Shown piece after piece: positions 55,422 to 64,000 of a stretch of 64,000 bases of DNA. The stretch's first letter is position 1. Every line of letters begins with the position of its first letter. The notes under the pieces are model-generated. The model ran no database searches, was not told the DNA's origin, and was given only the letters and a program-made list of their open reading frames with translations. The position numbers and the translations under genes were made by a program. Source of the DNA: Sinorhizobium kostiense (GTDB lineage: Bacteria; Pseudomonadota; Alphaproteobacteria; Rhizobiales; Rhizobiaceae); the NCBI RefSeq assembly GCF_017874595.1, contig NZ_JAGILA010000003.1, positions 248,001 to 312,000 on the forward strand, read 5' to 3'.

Positions 55422-57140
55422 ATGATGGCCCCTGCGGCGGCAACAAAACGACCATGCGTACCGCTCCGCCGCCAGCTTGAGGAGATCGTTGGAGCTAGAT
55501 TTGTTCTGTGCTCTCCTCAGCGACAGCGGCGCTTCACACGCGGCTACCGCTTCGGCGAAGGAGAGGCGGTCGCAGTTGTCCTGCCGGGGACGCTTGTGCA
55601 GTTCTGGAGAGTGCTCGAGACCTGCGTGAATGGCGGGAACGCCGTTATCGCTCAGGCGGCGAATACAGGGCTGACCGGAGGCTCAACGCCTCACGGTGTT
55701 GGGTATGACCGCGACGTGGTCGTCATCAACACAATGCGGATCAAGTCCCTTCATCTCCTGGCAGAGGGTCGGCAGGTTGTCGCGTTTCCTGGAACGACCT
55801 TGGACGAACTCGAAAAGGCGCTGAAGCCGCTCGGACGCGAGCCGCATTCCGTTATTGGATCATCCTGCCTTGGCGCCTCCGTGATCGGCGGGATCTGCAA
55901 TAACTCCGGCGGATCCCTCATCCAAAGAGGCCCGGCCTACACCGAACTCGCGCTGTACGCCCGAGTTGATGCGGACGGAAGGCTAAGTCTGGTCAATCAC
56001 CTTGGTATTGACCTCGGAGATAACCCGGAGGAAATGCTTTCCCGCCTGGACCGAAAGGGGTACCGGCCCGACCAAGTCATGTGGGATGGCAGCAAGGCTG
56101 CATCAGATCGCGAATACGCCGATCACGTCCGCAACATTGATGCTCCCACGCCCGCTCGGTTCAATGCGGATCCAAGGCGGCTGTTCGAAGTCTCCGGGTC
56201 AGCGGGCAAGGTCATCGTCTTCGCGGTGCGGCTCGACACATTCGAAGCGGTCAGGGATGCACGGGTCTTCTACATCGGCACGAATGATCCCGACGAACTC
56301 ACGCGTATCAGGCGCGCCATGCTTTCGTCCTTTTCCATGCTACCTGTAGCGGCGGAGTACATTCATCGTGATGCCTTCGACATCGCGGAGTGCTATGGCA
56401 AGGATACCTTTCTTCTCATCAAGACGTTGGGGCCTGGACACCTGCCGAAGCTCTTTGCCGCGAAGAGCCGGTTCGACGCGCTTGCGGAACGGCTTTCATT
56501 CCTGCCGGCGAACTTGAGTGATCGGGTCATGCAGGCTTTCAGCCGTCCTTTTCCGTCTCACCTTCCTCCACGGCTCAAGCAATTCCGCAACCGGTTCCAG
56601 CATCATCTGATGATCAAGACAGCAGGCTCAGCGGTGAACGAAACGAGCAGCCTTCTTGCGTCCCTTTTCCGTTCCGAAGCCAGCGATTTCTTCGAATGCA
56701 CCCCGCAGGAGGGATTGGCCGCGTTCCTCCACCGTTTCGCGGTTGCCGGGGCAGCCGTGCGCTACCGCGCTATCCACGGAGCGACGACCGGGGGCATCGT
56801 CGCTCTCGACGTCGCGTTGCCAAGGAATGAGACCGATTGGATCGAAAGGCTTCCTGACGAGGTCGAGCAACTGATCCTGAAAAAGCTCTACTATGGACAC
56901 TTCTTCTGCCACGTCTTCCATCAGGATTATATCGTCAAGAAGGAAGTCGACTGGCTGGAAACTGAACACAAGATCCTCGAACTGCTGGACCGGCGAAATG
57001 CGCGCTACCCGGCCGAGCACAACGTCGGGCATCTCTACAAAGCCGAGGATGCCGTGGTGGCCCACTATCGCGAACTCGACCCGTGCAACTGCTTCAACCC
57101 GGGTATTGGCCGGACCTCGAAACGGTTGCGCTGGTGCTGA
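55422..57140 (+). CDS. dld: D-lactate dehydrogenase, FAD-dependent (quinone type)
   Basis: A protein of 572 residues, Dld family. The FAD-binding (VAO/PCMH) domain includes VIAQAANTGLTGGSTP, VVVINTMRI, FPGTTLDELEKAL and SCLGASVIGGICNNSGG; the C-terminal Dld membrane-binding region has FFCHVFHQDYIVKKEVD and ARYPAEHNVGHLYKAED. It oxidises D-lactate to pyruvate and feeds electrons to the quinone pool at the inner membrane. Near a glyoxalase gene, it could finish methylglyoxal disposal. The ATG has CGGAG upstream. Confidence 0.92.
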   Translation: MMAPAAATKRPCVPLRRQLEEIVGARFVLCSPQRQRRFTRGYRFGEGEAVAVVLPGTLVQFWRVLETCVNGGNAVIAQAANTGLTGGSTPHGVGYDRDVVVINTMRIKSLHLLAEGRQVVAFPGTTLDELEKALKPLGREPHSVIGSSCLGASVIGGICNNSGGSLIQRGPAYTELALYARVDADGRLSLVNHLGIDLGDNPEEMLSRLDRKGYRPDQVMWDGSKAASDREYADHVRNIDAPTPARFNADPRRLFEVSGSAGKVIVFAVRLDTFEAVRDARVFYIGTNDPDELTRIRRAMLSSFSMLPVAAEYIHRDAFDIAECYGKDTFLLIKTLGPGHLPKLFAAKSRFDALAERLSFLPANLSDRVMQAFSRPFPSHLPPRLKQFRNRFQHHLMIKTAGSAVNETSSLLASLFRSEASDFFECTPQEGLAAFLHRFAVAGAAVRYRAIHGATTGGIVALDVALPRNETDWIERLPDEVEQLILKKLYYGHFFCHVFHQDYIVKKEVDWLETEHKILELLDRRNARYPAEHNVGHLYKAEDAVVAHYRELDPCNCFNPGIGRTSKRLRWC

Positions 57141-57187
57141 ACGGACGAAGCCATAGCAGGCAGGCTTTGCGGCAGGAACAGGGAAGC

Positions 57188-57487
57188 CTATTCGGCGGCG
57201 ACCCGAAATGTCTGTGACTGCGCCTTGTCACCATTCATCAGGTAGATCAGACAGCTCGTGCGAAGCAGCGAACTGAAATTCGATATCGAACCGTTGATCT
57301 CCAACGCTTCGTCATAGAGGGTCGACAGAAACCGGGCAGTCGAAAAGCCTTGTTTTTCGGCAATTTCGTCGATTAGCACCCAGAAGGCGGCTTCGAGCTG
57401 AATGCTCGTCGAATGGCCGCCAATGCGAACGGAACGGTTAATCGGGCGGTATCGCTCAGGGTTCTGACCCGCATAGATCTCGCACAT
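57188..57487 (-). CDS. Ribbon-helix-helix domain protein, paralogue
   Basis: A protein of 99 residues of the RHH_4 type: RSVRIGGHSTSIQLEAAFWVL, FSTARFLSTLYDEALE, NFSSLLRTSCLIYL. GGGGGGAAGC precedes the chosen ATG at 57487; an upstream in-frame ATG is less likely. It is a clear paralogue of the protein at 35631-35891. Confidence 0.78.
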   Translation of the reverse strand: MCEIYAGQNPERYRPINRSVRIGGHSTSIQLEAAFWVLIDEIAEKQGFSTARFLSTLYDEALEINGSISNFSSLLRTSCLIYLMNGDKAQSQTFRVAAE

Positions 57488-57678
57488 GCTTCCCCCCTCT
57501 ATTCCTGTGATTTCCAGTATGCCTCCCCGGCGTTTGATGTCAAACATCGGCCGTGGGCGAACTCACCCGCTCTCGCCCTGACACCGCATTTTGGCGGTCT
57601 TTTTTGCCTGCGGTAATCCGCTGCTACCAATGCGTCTCGATCGCGAGCTAGCGTCTCCTCATGTGGGGAGGCACGACG

Positions 57679-58074
57679 TTGGCAAAAGCAATCCATTCGA
57701 TGATTCGCGTTCTCGACGAAGCGCGTTCGATTGATTTCTATGACAAGGCCTTCGGACTCAAAGTGGCCGATCGGCTGGATTTCGACACCTTCACGCTTAT
57801 CTACATGAGCAATGATGAGAGCGAATTCGAGGTCGAACTTACCATCAACAAAGGCCGTACCGAGGCCTATACCCTTGGCGACGGCTACGGCCATCTCGCA
57901 GTTTCAGTGGATGATCTCGATAGCGTGCATGCGCGCGTCGCGGCTGCCGGCCTGAACCCCAATAAGATCGTCGAATTCAACCGCGAAGGCGCTCTCTTCG
58001 CCCGCTTCTTCTTCATCACCGATCCGGACGGCTACAAGATCGAGGTTTTGCAGCGTCATGGTCGATTCAAATAG
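57679..58074 (+). CDS. Lactoylglutathione lyase (glyoxalase I) family
   Basis: A 131-residue VOC-fold protein. All four metal ligands of GlxI can be placed: His in KAIHSMIRV, Glu in SEFEVELTIN, His in GYGHLAVSV and Glu in YKIEVLQRH. GlxI turns the methylglyoxal-glutathione adduct into S-D-lactoylglutathione. The TTG start at 57679 (SD GGGGAGG) gives the usual N-terminus AKAIHSMIRVLD; the ATG 18 bases earlier has no proper site. It is in the same direction as the dehydrogenase genes that follow, 73 bases before the Tat-exported subunit. Confidence 0.88.
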   Translation: MAKAIHSMIRVLDEARSIDFYDKAFGLKVADRLDFDTFTLIYMSNDESEFEVELTINKGRTEAYTLGDGYGHLAVSVDDLDSVHARVAAAGLNPNKIVEFNREGALFARFFFITDPDGYKIEVLQRHGRFK

Positions 58075-58147
58075 TGGCGTGGCCCCTGGACGAGGGCGCC
58101 GCCTGAGATGCCTGGCTCGCAGGCGATTGCAAAAGGGAGGATGGCCA

Positions 58148-58678
58148 ATGGCGACTATCTACGACAACCGGCGCGGCATCTCGCGCCGTGAATTGCTGAA
58201 ACGCGGAACGGTCGGCGCGGCCCTGATTGTTTCCGGTCGAGCGGTCATCAGTCCCGAGAACGCCTGGGGCCTTGAGGCGACAGCGCTCAGGCCCGAAACT
58301 GTTGCGACCCTGATCCTGCTCGCCCGCGACATCTATCCGCACGACCAGCTCGCCGACCGCTTCTATGCCATCGCGGTCAAGGGGCAGGACACCAGAGCCG
58401 CGCAGCACGCCGCACACAAGGCGCTCATGGAGGACGGCGTCGCCGATCTCGACAAGCGCGCCGGCAGCGTCGGCTATCGCGGTCTGTCGTGGGAGGACGA
58501 TCGGGTCGCGATCCTGCGCGAGATTGAGACGACACCCTTCTTCCAGGCGGTACGCGGGGACCTCATCGTAAGCCTCTACAATCAAAAGGAGCTTTGGCCA
58601 ATCTTCGGCTACGAAGGCGAATCCTACTCTGAGGGCGGCTACATCAACCGCGGTTTCAACGACATCGAGTGGCTTTGA
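58148..58678 (+). CDS. Tat-exported gluconate 2-dehydrogenase subunit 3-like protein
   Basis: A protein of 176 residues. The N-terminus carries a twin-arginine signal (SRRELLKRGTVGAALIVSG). The mature part resembles the small gamma subunit of membrane FAD dehydrogenases (ATLILLARDIYPHDQLADRFYA). It would travel folded to the periplasm and escort the GMC flavoprotein encoded next. GGGAGG precedes the ATG at 58148. The usual cytochrome c subunit is not in the window. Confidence 0.8.
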   Translation: MATIYDNRRGISRRELLKRGTVGAALIVSGRAVISPENAWGLEATALRPETVATLILLARDIYPHDQLADRFYAIAVKGQDTRAAQHAAHKALMEDGVADLDKRAGSVGYRGLSWEDDRVAILREIETTPFFQAVRGDLIVSLYNQKELWPIFGYEGESYSEGGYINRGFNDIEWL

Positions 58679-58756
58679 GCGAATGCGCCCGCGCCCGAGG
58701 AGGCGGCGGGCAGACGGACGCTTTGCACCGCAGAGGCACATTTCGGGAGGATAATC

Positions 58757-61194
<2,438 letters not shown>

Positions 61195-61197
61195 GCT

Positions 61198-61527
61198 CTA
61201 GTTCGAGTTCTCATCCTCCACAGGCACGACGGGAATGAAGCCGAGTGCATCCAGAATTTCCGAGAGTTCCTCCTGTTGAGCCTCGGAGATCTTTTGGCGC
61301 GCGATGTATTCGTCTTGGAGCGTCTGAAGCACGGAACCAGAGATCGACGGATCGTCGTTTGCGCGCGACCACTCTTCGTAGACGGCCTGATCGGCCGCGA
61401 GAAGTCGGCGGTGTTTGCGAACCGCAGAGACTGCCAGTGCTTCAAGCTCCGACTTGTTCATCGCACTGTAGCGCGCCTCTTTCCCCCTTCTTGCGTCGTT
61501 CACCTCGGATGAGCCAATATCGTTCAT
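61198..61527 (-). CDS. traM: TraM-type antiactivator
   Basis: A protein of 109 residues. The central SELEALAVSAVRKHRRLLAA and the C-terminal LSEILDALGFIPVVP match TraM, which binds TraR and blocks its activity until the signal builds up. It converges on traR with three bases between their stops. GGGAGAAGCGG precedes the ATG at 61527. Confidence 0.85.
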   Translation of the reverse strand: MNDIGSSEVNDARRGKEARYSAMNKSELEALAVSAVRKHRRLLAADQAVYEEWSRANDDPSISGSVLQTLQDEYIARQKISEAQQEELSEILDALGFIPVVPVEDENSN

Positions 61528-61671
61528 CCGCTTCTCCCTGATTTCACTGCCCAGAACCAAATTTCCGCATATCGCTCAACCGCTCCATCCCCGTGTCGAG
61601 CCAAGGCAGTTGAATCAAAACTCAACATTTTAAGCTGCTGCCGTGGATCGAAAGGCATTTCGATGCTAACG

Positions 61672-61712
61672 CGTTTACATACTTTAGTTGATAAACTTAG
61701 AGTGTGTAAACG
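61672..61712. promoter_or_regulatory. Inverted repeat upstream of the XRE gene
   Basis: CGTTTACA and TGTAAACG, perfect 8-bp arms 25 bases apart, lie in the gap between divergent traM and the XRE-type gene. It is a good candidate operator for that regulator. Confidence 0.5.
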
Positions 61713-61727
61713 ACGATCTTTTGGCGC

Positions 61728-61964
61728 ATGGATATGCGCAAACTGGTCGGCTCGAATTTCGCCCGCCTGCGTCGGGAGAAAGGCCTGACACAGGAAGAGG
61801 TCGAGGCTCGTTCCGGCTTCAGCCAGCAATATCTGAGTGGCCTTGAGCGCGGGCGGCGCAACCCTACCGTGATTACTCTTTACGAGCTGGCTCAAGCCTT
61901 GGGTGTTAGCCACGTTGAGCTGGTGATCCCAACTGAAGAACGCCAGTTTGCACGCGAGGCATAA
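61728..61964 (+). CDS. XRE-family transcriptional regulator
   Basis: A 78-residue single-domain HTH protein: MRKLVGSNFARLRREKGLTQ, EEVEARSGFSQQYLSGLERG, NPTVITLYELAQALGV. It is probably a plasmid regulator and lies just after an inverted repeat that may be its own operator. No clear ribosome-binding site precedes the ATG, so it may be leaderless. It is divergent from traM and could influence it. Confidence 0.8.
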   Translation: MDMRKLVGSNFARLRREKGLTQEEVEARSGFSQQYLSGLERGRRNPTVITLYELAQALGVSHVELVIPTEERQFAREA

Positions 61965-62007
61965 AATCCTGACGACTGCAGGTTCAAATCGAGCAGGTGA
62001 TAACTAC

Positions 62008-62604
62008 CTAGTGCTCGTCCATAAACAGCAAGCTTTTGGAATTATCGCGGAAATCGCGCTTTTTGTGCGGGCAAGGCCCGGCGGTTTTGCACTTTAGCCC
62101 AGCCCCTGATTCTGAAGACAAACCCGCAGCCGCCGGAGCCTTCCTGCGGCGGGCGACACGGCGGTTGGCATAAATGGTAGAGCCCTCTGGCAGATCGCCC
62201 GATACGCGCGGCCGCCCGCGTAGCGGGTTTGCCTCAGCGTAGATCACGGCGAGGCGAACCATCTCAGCATCAAGGCTTGGCCAGGTGTCGAGAATACGCT
62301 CGACGGGATGCCCGGCTGCCACAGATGCTGCGACATCGTAGACAGGAACACGAGTGCCTCTGATGACCGGCGTTCCGCCTAAAGCGTCTGGCGAGGTTGA
62401 AACGACCTCACGCGCTGCTGCCAGATCGTCCAGCCGTTCGCTGGTACCGTTGACGAAGGGCAAAAGATCGATGGTGAGGAATTCGTCGCGCACGGTCCAG
62501 TCCTGACGCAGCAGCGCAGCCCACTCGAGGGCGCGGAGCGCGTCAAGTCGGGCGCCGGCGGTCTTGATGGCGAACAGGCGCTCTTCTGAAGTGAGGCGCC
62601 TCAT
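62008..62604 (-). CDS. DUF433-domain protein, antitoxin-like
   Basis: A protein of 198 residues. The DUF433 core is GGTPVIRGTRVPVYDVAASV and ILDTWPSLDAEMVRLAVIYAEANP. The first 75 residues (TSEERLFAIKTAGARLDALRA) match the extended DUF433 form found on rhizobial plasmids. DUF433 proteins usually pair with a DUF5615 PIN-like toxin just downstream. Here the frame ends in SLLFMDEH and a stop, which resembles the first residues of such a toxin, so the toxin gene may have been deleted and its start fused in. Confidence 0.7.
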   Translation of the reverse strand: MRRLTSEERLFAIKTAGARLDALRALEWAALLRQDWTVRDEFLTIDLLPFVNGTSERLDDLAAAREVVSTSPDALGGTPVIRGTRVPVYDVAASVAAGHPVERILDTWPSLDAEMVRLAVIYAEANPLRGRPRVSGDLPEGSTIYANRRVARRRKAPAAAGLSSESGAGLKCKTAGPCPHKKRDFRDNSKSLLFMDEH

Positions 62605-62700
62605 TTGAGGCGCATTCTTCCTAACATCAGCGGCTATGGGCAAGGGCGCCGCGGGCCGGAAGATGCGTTACGCTTTCGCCCCAACCATGGAGGCCGCGCC

Positions 62701-62904
62701 ATGTATCCTTTCCGAGATTTCGACTGCATCATCCGTCCGGATGACCTTAATTTCCTCCAACGTCTGTTCGAGAACGAACTCGCCAGGACGAAGCTGAAGT
62801 CCGATGCGCCGGAAGCTGAAGAACTCGCAAAGAGGCTGATCGCGCTGTACCAGGAAGGCATCAGGAACCCGGCTGATCTGCTTGAAAGAGTCAAAGTCCG
62901 CTAG
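62701..62904 (+). CDS. Unknown small protein (67 aa)
   Basis: MYPFRDFDCIIRPDDLNFLQ, then RLFENELARTKLKSDAPEAEELAKRLI. GGAGG precedes the ATG. It is small, soluble and helical, similar in style to short proteins common on rhizobial plasmids. No function is known to me. Confidence 0.6.
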   Translation: MYPFRDFDCIIRPDDLNFLQRLFENELARTKLKSDAPEAEELAKRLIALYQEGIRNPADLLERVKVR

Positions 62905-63038
62905 GGCAAAAACGAGCCCGCCCGGACACAGCAGCGCGATAGGCGGGCCTGAATGGGTGACCACGGGCACAGAATCATTGTAGTGTACGAACAGGATGGA
63001 CTAGCGGTGCTGAGTACGACCTTTGAGGAGGTCCGAAA

Positions 63039-63332
63039 ATGAAGGAAGTGCCCTGGCGTGGACCGTTGTGGGTAACGCTCCAAAACGGCATGAGACGCCA
63101 GTTCTGCGGGCCCTATGATGCCCTTGATTTCCTGGAGAATGAATGGCCGAGCCATGGACCGCTGCACGCACGTGCCGTCCGAGCCTGTCGTGCAGCATTG
63201 CATCACGCTGAATATGCGAGTTCGGCACGGAATTGCTTCATGGCGGCATGCGTCGAGGCGTCATTTGCATGCAGCGAAGCTGGCAATCCGCGCTCGCGCG
63301 CTGAAGCGAAGATGGTGAGCCGGTACCGCTGA
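63039..63332 (+). CDS. DUF982-family protein
   Basis: A protein of 97 residues with the DUF982 pattern: P-L-W-V-T-L-Q-N-G at the start, GPYDALDFLENEWPSHGPLH, ACRAALHHA, and NCFMAACVEA. The family is abundant and multi-copy in rhizobia, of unknown role. AGGAGGTCCGAAA precedes the ATG. Confidence 0.75.
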   Translation: MKEVPWRGPLWVTLQNGMRRQFCGPYDALDFLENEWPSHGPLHARAVRACRAALHHAEYASSARNCFMAACVEASFACSEAGNPRSRAEAKMVSRYR

Positions 63333-63440
63333 CGGGCTGAAAGAGCTGCTCCCTTAAGACATCAGAGTATTTGCGCGCCCTGGTTTCTGCGGCCGTCTTG
63401 AGAGATCGATAGTCGCCACGCTGGCGCCGGTCAGGAAGTT

Positions 63441-64000
63441 TCATTTGGCGACATGACTCGGATGTTGCGCTTTTCGTGACAGCATGGCTCCCGCCGCGAG
63501 ACCCAGTGCCAGCGCAGCATAGGTCATTCCGATCGATCTCTTCGAGAGAACGGTCTCCCAACCAGGTGTCAGCCGCTTCGGGACGAGGTGGTAGTCGACC
63601 AGGTAGGCAACTGCGGCGGTCAGCGCCGCCTTCCGCAGTACGACGGTCGGTTCCCTGGAGCGGTCGGCCGCCAGCCATGCTTCGAAGGGCAGAGCCCAGA
63701 AGATCGCCGACAGATGATGAGTGCAGTAGCCGAGCAACGTGTGCTTCGCGTCTGCGATCCTGATGCGGCCGGCATTCTCGCCATGAAGCCAATGGCTCGT
63801 GGCATTGGTTGGCTGAAAGACGCTCCGTCGCTCCAATCCGGCGAATAGGGCCAGTGCCGCCGTCGTCACTAGGCTTGCGATGGTGCCGCTGGCGACAGCC
63901 GACGTGAACGGGCTGCTCCGACTTTGCGGTGACCGACGTTCAGGGCCTGGCGCACTGATCCGCTGGTTGGAGGAGAAGGTGCTATCTGGAACAGGATCGC
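63441..64000 (-). CDS. Membrane protein, partial at window edge
   Basis: The minus-strand frame is open from 63441 to the end of the window, so the N-terminus may be missing; a GTG at 63869 would give 142 residues. Hydrophobic segments (IASLVTTAALALFAGL, THHLSAIFWALPFEAWLAA, IGMTYAALALGLAAGAML) suggest three membrane helices. Family unknown to me; possibly a DUF-type inner-membrane protein. Confidence 0.6.
   Translation of the reverse strand, partial: DPVPDSTFSSNQRISAPGPERRSPQSRSSPFTSAVASGTIASLVTTAALALFAGLERRSVFQPTNATSHWLHGENAGRIRIADAKHTLLGYCTHHLSAIFWALPFEAWLAADRSREPTVVLRKAALTAAVAYLVDYHLVPKRLTPGWETVLSKRSIGMTYAALALGLAAGAMLSRKAQHPSHVAK

Overview
The window reads as part of a large plasmid of an alphaproteobacterium of the Rhizobium/Ensifer/Agrobacterium group. 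The evidence is a repABC replication/partition operon with a candidate antisense RNA and palindromic partition-type sites, a Ti/rhizobial-type traI-trb conjugation operon next to repA, a TraR/TraM quorum-sensing pair, and small families common on rhizobial replicons (DUF982, DUF433). No rRNA, tRNA, CRISPR array or intact insertion sequence was seen.

Layout. (1) 1-2.4 kb: eroded DNA with an 18-bp palindrome identical to one at the 3' end of repB, and a decayed vapBC pair. (2) 2.4-9.0 kb: a compact nucleotide-metabolism island. It holds a PEP-utiliser-like ATP-grasp protein, an HD phosphohydrolase of the YfbR/DatZ type, a DUF7002-like protein, a fusion of a P-loop kinase-like domain to a short PurZ-like adenylosuccinate synthetase, a SAM methyltransferase, and a membrane-anchored dCTP-deaminase-fold protein that lacks the deaminase glutamate. 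(3) 9.4-13.7 kb: a four-gene unit of XRE-ImmA/IrrE, T4 beta-family protein, CoiA-like nuclease and a small protein. (4) 13.8-17.6 kb: a Gabija-like OLD nuclease/UvrD helicase pair. Regions 2-4 look like a defence or nucleotide-conflict island beside the replication genes. (5) 18.1-21.7 kb: repABC. (6) 22.1-32.2 kb: traI-trbBCDEJKLFGHI, with trbB carrying a one-base frameshift. (7) 32.4-60.3 kb: a catabolic module. (8) 60.5-64 kb: traR, traM and small accessory genes.

The catabolic module is built around a soluble diiron propane/acetone-type monooxygenase (prmABCD/mimABCD type) with its GroEL-like chaperonin, a DUF59 protein, an amidohydrolase, KatG, an alcohol dehydrogenase and two AcoR-type sigma-54 activators. 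Three near-consensus sigma-54 promoters lie upstream of the alcohol dehydrogenase, the monooxygenase and an acetoacetate decarboxylase. Downstream are a patatin-like protein, a D-lactate dehydrogenase, a glyoxalase and a GMC flavoprotein with a Tat-exported small subunit. Read together, these suggest a route in which 2-propanol or acetoacetate gives acetone, the monooxygenase gives acetol, the flavoprotein gives methylglyoxal, and glyoxalase plus D-lactate dehydrogenase give pyruvate. This is inferred from gene content; glyoxalase II is not in the window.

The module sits between trbI and traR/traM, which are near neighbours on several related plasmids, so it may have been inserted into the conjugation block.
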